Below are positions 52,723 to 60,413 of a DNA stretch of 64,000 bases, piece by piece; position 1 is the first letter of the stretch; each line of letters begins with the position of its first letter. The stretch is from Eubacterium sp. (GTDB lineage: Bacteria; Bacillota; Clostridia; Lachnospirales; Lachnospiraceae), in contig JAFWIO010000019.1 of NCBI GenBank assembly GCA_017514785.1, positions 45,103 to 109,102 of the forward strand, written 5' to 3'. The translations under genes were made by a program, and so were the position numbers. The notes beneath the pieces were generated by a model that saw only the letters and a list, made by a program, of their open reading frames with translations, was not told the DNA's origin and ran no database searches.

Positions 52723-53502
52723 ATGAAAATGATGAAAAAATTAGTAGCAGTAGTTGCTGCACTAACACTAACAGTAGGCATGGCATCTACAGCTATGGCA
52801 GCTTCATGGAGTAACTACTTCGGCCTAAACAAAGGTTGGTACGAAGGTACAAAAGGAAGCTTAACATCAAACTCAGCTACAGGATGGACTGCAAACATTA
52901 AGTCTATCGGTTGGGGTGGCTGCTGGGGTGGCCAGGTATACCAGAAGGGTCTTTCAATCAAGAAAGGTCAGCAGTATACTATCAAATTCACTATCAAATC
53001 TTCAAAGTTAAACAAATGGGTTTACTTAAAGATTGGTGATGCTAAGGGTAAACAGATGAACCTAGGTAAATGGATTGACTGTAAGAAGGGTCAAACTGTT
53101 ACAGTAAACGAGACATTTACTGCTAAGTACAATGGAAACTCAGTATACTTTGGTATCGGTGGTGATTTCCACGACAGACAGAAGGTTAAAACTGACGAAG
53201 ATGCAAAGGTAAGATATAAATATGCTCCAAACAATAAGTTGGACGGAAGACTTCCATCAGACTATTCAGCTGATCATCCTACAGTAATTACTGTATCAGG
53301 ATATTCATTCGGAGCAGCTTCAGCAGGCGGAAGCAGCAGTTCAAGTAACGGAACTGTAAGCAGCAATGGTACAGTTAACACTGTTACTACATCAGATGGT
53401 ACAGTTGCAACTGGCGATTTCACACCATTCGCATGTGGCGCTACAGCAGTTCTTGCAGCAGCAGCTATTGTAGTTTTCGCTAAGAGAAGACAGGAAGATT
53501 AA
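52723..53502 (+). CDS. Surface protein with carbohydrate-binding-like domain and TGDxxP-type anchor
   Basis: 259 residues. Signal peptide to STAMA, then a Trp/Gly-rich jelly-roll-like domain (about 27-190: GWTANIKSIGWGGCWGGQVYQKG, GQQYTIKFTIKSSKLNKW, SVYFGIGGDFHD) resembling CBM4/9 modules and the 38134 protein. A Ser/Gly/Thr-rich linker leads to a C-terminal sorting-like signal: VATGDFTPF, a hydrophobic helix (ATAVLAAAAIVVFA) and basic KRRQED. That order is like LPxTG signals but lacks LP. It lies just upstream of the sugar-uptake locus and may present glycans to it. Confidence 0.78.
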   Translation: MKMMKKLVAVVAALTLTVGMASTAMAASWSNYFGLNKGWYEGTKGSLTSNSATGWTANIKSIGWGGCWGGQVYQKGLSIKKGQQYTIKFTIKSSKLNKWVYLKIGDAKGKQMNLGKWIDCKKGQTVTVNETFTAKYNGNSVYFGIGGDFHDRQKVKTDEDAKVRYKYAPNNKLDGRLPSDYSADHPTVITVSGYSFGAASAGGSSSSSNGTVSSNGTVNTVTTSDGTVATGDFTPFACGATAVLAAAAIVVFAKRRQED

Positions 53503-53541
53503 TTAATAGCAATTACTATATAAAAATTGTATAAATTGTAC

Positions 53542-53573
53542 AAAAAAAAGCACCTCAAGGGGTGCTTTTTTTG
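53542..53573 (+). terminator. Terminator after the 52723 gene
   Basis: AAAAAGCACC pairs with GGTGCTTTTT around TCAAGG, with a T run. Confidence 0.9.
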
Positions 53574-53602
53574 TTGAATCCTACCTAATCCTTTGATATA
53601 AT
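53574..53602 (+). promoter_or_regulatory. Promoter of the sugar-uptake locus
   Basis: TTGAAT (53574-53579), 17 bases, TATAAT (53597-53602). The leader holds a two-level stem: TTACC (53604-53608) with GGTAA (53636-53640), enclosing ATCAC-TAT-GTGAT (53617-53629), which could be an operator or a leader structure. No CRE-like site was recognised. Confidence 0.75.
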
Positions 53603-53677
53603 TTTACCTGTAGGATATCACTATGTGATTGTTCGGGTAAGTGAAAATTTTTTCAGGATCATAAGGAGGAAACAAAC

Positions 53678-55339
53678 ATGAAAAAATTTGGTCGTAAAGC
53701 ATTATCATTAATGCTTGGTTTAGTACTATGCGTTTCTGCATTAGCTTTCACAGGCTGCGGAGGCGGAAGCTCAGCTGACCCTGCTAGTTCAGGATTAGTT
53801 GATAGCAATGTAAAAGGTGACATCTCAATTATGACTTGGGGTGGTGACGGAAAATACTATGAAGATATTGGCGCAAAGGACTTAAGCGAAAGCAAGCTTA
53901 CAACTAGAGCTATTGCTAAGACATACGCTGTAGCTAAGAAGTTTAAAGAAGCTTATCCTAACGTAAAGATTAACGTTTACGCTAAGTCTGGTGACCCTAA
54001 CCAGCCAGGAACACCTTCATGGGATCAGGAAATTGAAAACTTCAAGACTAAACATGGTAAGTACCCTGACATTTGGGGCGCTGACGATATCATCTCAGAT
54101 ATCAAGAAAGGTTTAGTTGCTGACCTATCAGCATATAAAGATGAAGATTCATACAAAGCTTACAACACAAGCTTGATGAAACAGATGAACTACAACGGAA
54201 TGCAGGCAGGACTTCCATCATACTCTATTCCTTGGGGTATTTGGGTAAACAAGTCATTGGCAGCTGATAACAATATCGACGTTCCAGATCCAGATTGGGA
54301 CATCAAAGAATTCACAGACTTTGTATCACAGGCTGATACAGAGACATTCTTCGGTATGAAGTGTGCGGCTACTGACCCTGCAGGACACGATGGACACGGA
54401 CCTATGGATATCCTAGACATGGGCGTTCCAACAATCAACAAGCAGATTAAAGAAAAGAACAGCATCGACCTAAATACAGACGATGTTAAATCACTTCTAA
54501 AATATGCTCAGAAGTGGGCTGCATCATCAGTTGACTCAGCTCAAGGTGCAGAAACACTATCAGCAGAGATTGCAGAAGAAAACGGTGGTTACTCATGGAC
54601 ATACTTCTGTAACAACAGAACATTGGTTAACATGGAAGATCCATGGTACCTAACAGCAGGAGCAGATCCTGAAGCAAAAGATTCAGATACATATATTAAG
54701 GCTAAAGATTGGGACTTCTACCCATTCCCATCAACAGAATTCATGGATGATGAGAATACTATTAAGTTAGTAATTGACCCTATCTGCCTACACAACTATG
54801 CTCTAGATGATCAGAAACCTGAAATGAGCAAAGCTGAAAAGGCTAAATTAGACTTAACATATACATTTGCTACATACATGACAGCTTCTACAGAAGCTAG
54901 AGAAGCAGTTTATAAGCAAGGTTGGACAGAGAATGGTACAAAGAAATCATCAGCAGCTGATGATTCATTCCCTGTAGTAACTGGAGATGCTTATGATGAT
55001 CAGATGGAACTATGGAACAACCTTCCAGCACACAAGACATACAAGAACAAAGAAGGATTCCAGAAGGTTGTTGAGATCTTCAAAGAAGGTAAATCTTGGG
55101 ATTATGTAGATAAATGTTGGACAAAGAAGATTTCTGAACACGGTGAAGAAATCTATACACTACAAGAGTGGATTTCATGTAACGACAAAGACGTTGCAGG
55201 TGCTTGGATGACAGATAAGAACTGGGCAGACTCAGTTAAATCTAAGTTGGCTGACTGGAATACAACTATTAACAAACGTATCAAGAAGGCTGACCAGGAA
55301 TTCAAGGTTGCTCTAAAGAAATACTACGGAAATAAATAA
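53678..55339 (+). CDS. Extracellular solute-binding lipoprotein, sugar ABC transporter type
   Basis: 553 residues. Lipobox AFTGC (Cys27), then a family 1 solute-binding fold: ISIMTWGGDGKYYEDIGAK, the insertion NVKINVYAKSGDPNQPG, DIWGADDIISDIKKGLVADLS, and GIWVNKSLAADN. It captures a sugar or oligosaccharide outside the membrane for the permeases encoded at 58596 and 59532. Larger than classic MalE, like oligosaccharide binders. Ribosome site AAGGAGG at 7-9 bases. Downstream a hairpin with a short T run separates it from the second binding protein, so it is probably expressed more than the rest. Substrate not readable. Confidence 0.9.
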   Translation: MKKFGRKALSLMLGLVLCVSALAFTGCGGGSSADPASSGLVDSNVKGDISIMTWGGDGKYYEDIGAKDLSESKLTTRAIAKTYAVAKKFKEAYPNVKINVYAKSGDPNQPGTPSWDQEIENFKTKHGKYPDIWGADDIISDIKKGLVADLSAYKDEDSYKAYNTSLMKQMNYNGMQAGLPSYSIPWGIWVNKSLAADNNIDVPDPDWDIKEFTDFVSQADTETFFGMKCAATDPAGHDGHGPMDILDMGVPTINKQIKEKNSIDLNTDDVKSLLKYAQKWAASSVDSAQGAETLSAEIAEENGGYSWTYFCNNRTLVNMEDPWYLTAGADPEAKDSDTYIKAKDWDFYPFPSTEFMDDENTIKLVIDPICLHNYALDDQKPEMSKAEKAKLDLTYTFATYMTASTEAREAVYKQGWTENGTKKSSAADDSFPVVTGDAYDDQMELWNNLPAHKTYKNKEGFQKVVEIFKEGKSWDYVDKCWTKKISEHGEEIYTLQEWISCNDKDVAGAWMTDKNWADSVKSKLADWNTTINKRIKKADQEFKVALKKYYGNK

Positions 55340-55389
55340 TATAGGGTCCGTAGAGTAAGAGTTAATAGATTTTAATTAAATCAAACAAT

Positions 55390-55423
55390 GCGGAACTGTC
55401 TAAATATGGCGGTTCCGCTTTTG
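55390..55423 (+). terminator. Intercistronic hairpin, partial terminator
   Basis: GCGGAAC (55390-55396) pairs with GTTCCGC (55412-55418), followed by only four T. With no strong promoter before 55489, partial read-through is likely. A perfect repeat TACTTAAA / TTTAAGTA (55424-55431 and 55442-55449) follows. Confidence 0.65.
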
Positions 55424-55488
55424 TACTTAAAGATAGTTATTTTTAAGTAAAAATAGTAACAAATAAGGAAGATTGGAGAGAAACAACA

Positions 55489-58400
55489 ATGAAAAGAAGA
55501 GTTATCACAATACTATTAGCCATAGCATGTGTCATTGTTGCGGGAATCATTCTTTTCAATTTTGTATTAAAGACTGAGCCTAGCTATGTTAAAGACGTAA
55601 GCAGCGAAGAATTTGAAAAAGCTTACGACACCTTAAGTAAATCTTACTTGGCCGAAGGCGAAGATGCAGAAGTATACTATACTGATTTCATTTCAAAACA
55701 TAGTGAGATCGGTAAAGGTGAAACTAGTGCTGATGTTGAAGGTGGCGTTTCCACTGACAGTTTTTATGAGAAGAACAAAAGTGATGAGAATGTTCCTAAG
55801 GCTGTAAAAGATTATAGTAAGCCTATGAAATCTTTGGATTATCAAGATAAGGCTAAGTATAACGTTACAGTTGATAAGTCAGGTTTGTACTACTTGGCAG
55901 TGGACTACATTTCAGTTGGTAGTTCTCTATCCAATTACACTGTTAGTATGACAGTGAATGGAAAGCAGGAGTATTCAGAGATGAATACTGTTAGACTCCC
56001 AATTACTTGGAAGGATACTGACAAGAAAAACTTTTTGAGCAGCGGAGCTCTAAAGACTTTCCCTAAGGATGGTTACGGAGACGAAATGACTCCAAAGCAA
56101 AAGAAAGTACAACAGTGGGAAAAGGAAACTTATCTATTCAACAATACATATACTTCGACTACTCCATTGTGCTTCTACCTAAAGAAGGGTAGCAATGAGG
56201 TTGTTTTAGAGAATGTTTCATCTGGTGGTTTGGGCATTGGTAGCCTAAAAGCAGTTGAGGCAAAAGACAAAACAAAATCATACAAAGAGTACAGCAAAGC
56301 ACATGGAAAAGAAGCGGTTATCAAAGATGATAAGTATGCGCTTCAAATTGATGCTGTAAATTACTACAGAAAGAATTCTACAGAAATCACATACGATAAC
56401 GATATTGATGATTCACTTACTAGATTCAATATAGATTACAAAAAACTCAACATTTTGAAATGGGGAGAAGCTGGTGTAGAAACTACTTACACATTTGATG
56501 TGAAGAAGACTGGTAACTATAACCTAGCACTCCACTTCAAAAATGGTAAGAAAGAGTTTGAAACATTTGAGACTATCAAGCTAGATGGAAAGGTGCCTTT
56601 CAAAGAAATGTATAACTATTCATTTAGTGCAGAGCAGTCTGATTACCAGAACGTAGTGTTAAAGGACAAAAAGGACAATCCTTACAAGTTCTATTTAACA
56701 AAGGGTAAACATTCAATCACAATCAAGCAGGAAAATGCTCCTATCATGGAAGCATACAGATATGCATTGTTGATTGAACAACATGTTACAAACTTTGACT
56801 TGGAAATCAAGAAGATTACAGGTGCTGAAGTTGATGAGAACCGTAACTGGAAGATGACTAAGTATATTAAGAATATTGATAATTACTTAGACGCTTACTC
56901 AGATATGATTCAGCACATCAGATACTTACTACAAGATTACTCCCAAAATGGAAATGCAGGAGCTGTTCTTGCATACCTAGATCAGGCAGATATCTTTATC
57001 AAGAATATGAAAGAATATCCAGACGATATTGCTCTTCATACTCAAGATCTTACTGGTCCAGACAACTCCATTTTGGTTGCGCTAAGTAGTTTCGTTCAGG
57101 AATTAACTAACAACGATTTTACTTTGGATCGCGTATATGTATGTGGAGACGAAAATCAATTAGGTAAAGCAAATAGTTCATTTGGAAGTTCACTTTGGAC
57201 AGGAATCAAGTCTTTGCTTAATACTTTCATAACTGACAAGTATGATACAAAGATTTCGGACGACAAAGACACCATCACTATCTGGTTCAACAAGGCTACT
57301 ACACACGTTAACTTGTTACAGAAGATGGCAGCCAGTGACTTCACAAAGTACTACAAAGAAAAAACAGGAAAAGATATCAAAGTACATATCACAGCCATTC
57401 CTGACCCATCTAAGTTTACACTAGCTATCGCAGCTAAGAAGACTCCGGATGTGGCTATGGGACTCATGTCATATATGCCATTCGACTTGTGTAGCCGTGG
57501 CGCTTTGCATGACTTTACGAAGTTCCCTGATTTCTGGCAAGTAGCAAATAGATTCCCAACAGGTGCTTTCGTGTCATACGTTTACAACGAAGGTGTCTAT
57601 GCTGTTCCAGAACAGACGGACTTCAACGCAATTGTATATAGAAAAGATATCTTTAAACAGCTAGGTGTTAAGGTTCCAGATAACTGGGATGAACTAATCG
57701 ACATCCTTCCAACACTACAGAGATATGGTAAGAACTTCTACCACAACATCTCACTTGGTGTTACAGGATACAAGTGGTTCTATCAGACAGCACCTATGAT
57801 CCTACAGAACGGTGGAAAACTATACGTTCAGGATAAGAACGGAATAGTTAAGACTGGTATAGATAGTAAGAATGCGATTAGAGGTATGCAGTTACTTGGC
57901 GACTTGTTCAACAAGTACTCACTAGATACTTCAGTAAACTCATTCTTCAACTCATTTAGATATTCAACTCTTCCAATCGGTATCATCGGTATGGAAGACT
58001 ACACACTAATCAAGAATGGTGCTCCAGAGCTTGATGGTGAGTGGGAGATTGCTCCATATATTGGAACAAAACAGAAAGATGGCGTAACAAACAGAACATT
58101 CGTAGCGAACGGTACTGGTGCAGCCATCATGAAGGCTTCGAAAAAGAAAGAAGCTGCTTGGGAATTCATCAAATGGTGGACAAGTAAAGATGTTCAGACA
58201 GAGTACACAAATACACTTACATCATCATATGGTAAGACATACTTCTGGCTATCATCTAACTTAGACGCATTGCAGAATAACCCAATGGACGAAAAAGATA
58301 AGAACGTAATGCTCAAACAGATTAATTGGGTAACAGACGTTACAAGAACACCTGGTCAGTACTTACTAGAGAGAACAATCTCTAACATTTGGACAAACAT

Positions 58401-58596
58401 GGTATTCGAAGGTGAGTCAGCACAAGTTTCAGTCGATGAAAAGAAAGCTGATGTAAACAAGGAAATCACTCGTAAGATGACAGAACTTGGTTACTACAAC
58501 GACAAAGGAAAACTTATTAAGAAGTTTAAACTTCGTGGTTATGACTGGATAAAGAAAAATCAAGAAGATGCTTTAAAGAAAGGGGGTAAGAAATAA
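55489..58596 (+). CDS. Giant membrane-anchored solute-binding protein with carbohydrate-binding-like modules
   Basis: 1035 residues. Instead of a lipobox there is an uncleaved N-terminal helix (TILLAIACVIVAGIILFNFVL). Two galactose-binding-like modules follow (about 90-260, YNVTVDKSGLYYLAVDYISVG and the KKGSNEVVLENVSSGGLGIGSLK strand pattern; about 280-430, TTYTFDVKKTGNYNLALHF and KGKHSITIKQENAPI). A helical spacer (about 440-580) leads to a family 1 solute-binding domain (about 590-960: ITIWFNKATTHVNLLQ, FNAIVYRKDIFKQLGVKVPDNWDELI, GTGAAIMKASKKKEAAWEFIKWW). It is one base from overlapping the first permease (TAATG), so it is the dedicated binder. A modular, tethered binder of a long glycan is inferred. 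Confidence 0.85.
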   Translation: MKRRVITILLAIACVIVAGIILFNFVLKTEPSYVKDVSSEEFEKAYDTLSKSYLAEGEDAEVYYTDFISKHSEIGKGETSADVEGGVSTDSFYEKNKSDENVPKAVKDYSKPMKSLDYQDKAKYNVTVDKSGLYYLAVDYISVGSSLSNYTVSMTVNGKQEYSEMNTVRLPITWKDTDKKNFLSSGALKTFPKDGYGDEMTPKQKKVQQWEKETYLFNNTYTSTTPLCFYLKKGSNEVVLENVSSGGLGIGSLKAVEAKDKTKSYKEYSKAHGKEAVIKDDKYALQIDAVNYYRKNSTEITYDNDIDDSLTRFNIDYKKLNILKWGEAGVETTYTFDVKKTGNYNLALHFKNGKKEFETFETIKLDGKVPFKEMYNYSFSAEQSDYQNVVLKDKKDNPYKFYLTKGKHSITIKQENAPIMEAYRYALLIEQHVTNFDLEIKKITGAEVDENRNWKMTKYIKNIDNYLDAYSDMIQHIRYLLQDYSQNGNAGAVLAYLDQADIFIKNMKEYPDDIALHTQDLTGPDNSILVALSSFVQELTNNDFTLDRVYVCGDENQLGKANSSFGSSLWTGIKSLLNTFITDKYDTKISDDKDTITIWFNKATTHVNLLQKMAASDFTKYYKEKTGKDIKVHITAIPDPSKFTLAIAAKKTPDVAMGLMSYMPFDLCSRGALHDFTKFPDFWQVANRFPTGAFVSYVYNEGVYAVPEQTDFNAIVYRKDIFKQLGVKVPDNWDELIDILPTLQRYGKNFYHNISLGVTGYKWFYQTAPMILQNGGKLYVQDKNGIVKTGIDSKNAIRGMQLLGDLFNKYSLDTSVNSFFNSFRYSTLPIGIIGMEDYTLIKNGAPELDGEWEIAPYIGTKQKDGVTNRTFVANGTGAAIMKASKKKEAAWEFIKWWTSKDVQTEYTNTLTSSYGKTYFWLSSNLDALQNNPMDEKDKNVMLKQINWVTDVTRTPGQYLLERTISNIWTNMVFEGESAQVSVDEKKADVNKEITRKMTELGYYNDKGKLIKKFKLRGYDWIKKNQEDALKKGGKK

Positions 58597-59516
58597 TGGC
58601 AGAAGTTGTTGGTAAAAAACATTTTTACAATAAAGACGGATTCAGATCATTTAGTCTCTTATTCCCTTACGCATTACTATTTTGTGGATTTATCCTAATC
58701 CCTATCATCATTGCGATGGGATTGTCATTTACATACTTTGACGTTATCAATACCCCAACATTTGCGGGTATGCAAAACTACATCACTCTATTAACAGGTG
58801 ATGAGATTTTCATGAAGTATGTACTTCCTAACACAATCCTATACGCGATAGTAGTAGGTGTAGGAGGATACGCATTGTCATTTATTATGGCTTGGATACT
58901 TGCTCAGGTTACACCTAGATTTAGAACAGTCTATGCTCTAGCGATGTATACACCATCTCTAGCAGGTATGATTATGATTCCATACGTTTGGAAGATTATC
59001 TTCTCAGGTGACCAGGCAGGTTTGGCGAATGCGTATTTGATGAAATTCGGATTTATAGATCAGCCGATTCAGTGGTTGCTATCATCGGATTACTTTATGC
59101 CGATTATGATTTTTGTATCCCTATGGTCATCCATGGGTATCGGTTTCTTGGCGATGCTTTCAGGTATTATGAATATCGACCAAGAGTTATACGAGGCAGC
59201 TTACATTGATGGTATTAAGAACAGAGCACAAGAAATCGTTTACATTACAGTGCCATCTATGAAACCACAGATGTTATTCGGTGCGGTTATGTCTATAGTT
59301 AACGCCTTCAACATGGGCTGGATTGGTGTACAGTTGGCAGGTGCCAACCCAACACCAGAGTACGCTGGTCAGTTGATCGCTAACCACATAGACGACTATG
59401 CATATATTAGATACGAGATGGGATATGCTTCAGCTATATCTGTTGCACTTTTGTGCCTAGTATATGTATGTAGTAGAGTAGCAAACAATCTCTTTACAGA
59501 GAAAGATGAATATTAG
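58596..59516 (+). CDS. Sugar ABC transporter permease (MalF/UgpA type)
   Basis: 306 residues with six hydrophobic helices and the cytoplasmic EAA loop EAAYIDGIKNRAQEIVYITVP from residue 200, which docks the ATPase. CUT1 family. The start overlaps the previous stop (TAATG) and the second permease follows after 15 bases. The ATPase (MsmK-like) is not in the window; CUT1 systems in Firmicutes often share one encoded elsewhere. Confidence 0.93.
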   Translation: MAEVVGKKHFYNKDGFRSFSLLFPYALLFCGFILIPIIIAMGLSFTYFDVINTPTFAGMQNYITLLTGDEIFMKYVLPNTILYAIVVGVGGYALSFIMAWILAQVTPRFRTVYALAMYTPSLAGMIMIPYVWKIIFSGDQAGLANAYLMKFGFIDQPIQWLLSSDYFMPIMIFVSLWSSMGIGFLAMLSGIMNIDQELYEAAYIDGIKNRAQEIVYITVPSMKPQMLFGAVMSIVNAFNMGWIGVQLAGANPTPEYAGQLIANHIDDYAYIRYEMGYASAISVALLCLVYVCSRVANNLFTEKDEY

Positions 59517-59531
59517 AAAGGAGGAATCATT

Positions 59532-60401
59532 ATGGCAAATTTTCAAGGTAATAGAATTAATCCATCGAGATTTTCCAGAGGACAGATTAAGTTCCATATA
59601 ATCTCACTACCGTTATCCATATTTATGATTACTCCTATAGTATTCGTAATATGTAACGCGTTTAAACCTCTTGGTGAATTGTTCAGATTCCCACCAAGAA
59701 TTTTCGTGTACAATCCAACATTGGATAACTTTAAAAACTTAATGGAAATGGCTGGTAACACTGGTATCCCAATGTCCAGATATTTCCTAAACTCTTTGAT
59801 CGTAACTGGTCTTACTGTAGTACTCAACTTGATTATTACAATTATGGCCGCTTACGTATTCTCAAAGAAGAAATTTAAACTAAGCGGTGCTTTATGGGAA
59901 ATCAACCAGTTAGCTCTTATGTTCGTAGCTACAGCCGTGGCTATTCCTAGATACTTAGTTATCGTAAAGATAGGAGCATACAATACTTGGTTCGCGCACA
60001 TCTTACCACTAATAGCAGTTCCAGTAGGACTCTTCTTGGTAAAACAGTTCGTGGATGGTATTCCAGATGCACTAATAGAAGCTGCCGTTGTGGATGGTGC
60101 CGGAGATATAAGAATACTTAGAAGTATTATTATTCCTTTGGCAAAGCCTGCTTTGGCTACTACAGTAGTGTTGACATTCCAGGCAGTTTGGATGAATGCA
60201 GAAACATCAAACAACTATATTACAAACGAATCACTGAGAACATTTACGTACTACGTAACGGCCCTTGGTGTAAATACCCAGATGTCTGCGCAAGGTATGA
60301 TGGCGGCGGCCAATATGATTTGGTTCTTGCCTAACCTATTCATATTCATTGCAATGCAGTCTAAGGTTATGAACACAATGGCTAGCTCAGGTATTAAGTA
60401 A
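59532..60401 (+). CDS. Sugar ABC transporter permease (MalG/UgpE type)
   Basis: 289 residues, six hydrophobic helices, EAA loop EAAVVDGAGDIRILRSIIIP from residue 183. Partner of the 58596 permease in a heterodimeric channel. A full ribosome site (AAAGGAGG) precedes it. The 60414 gene follows after 12 bases. Confidence 0.93.
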   Translation: MANFQGNRINPSRFSRGQIKFHIISLPLSIFMITPIVFVICNAFKPLGELFRFPPRIFVYNPTLDNFKNLMEMAGNTGIPMSRYFLNSLIVTGLTVVLNLIITIMAAYVFSKKKFKLSGALWEINQLALMFVATAVAIPRYLVIVKIGAYNTWFAHILPLIAVPVGLFLVKQFVDGIPDALIEAAVVDGAGDIRILRSIIIPLAKPALATTVVLTFQAVWMNAETSNNYITNESLRTFTYYVTALGVNTQMSAQGMMAAANMIWFLPNLFIFIAMQSKVMNTMASSGIK

Positions 60402-60413
60402 GGAGGCAGAGAT

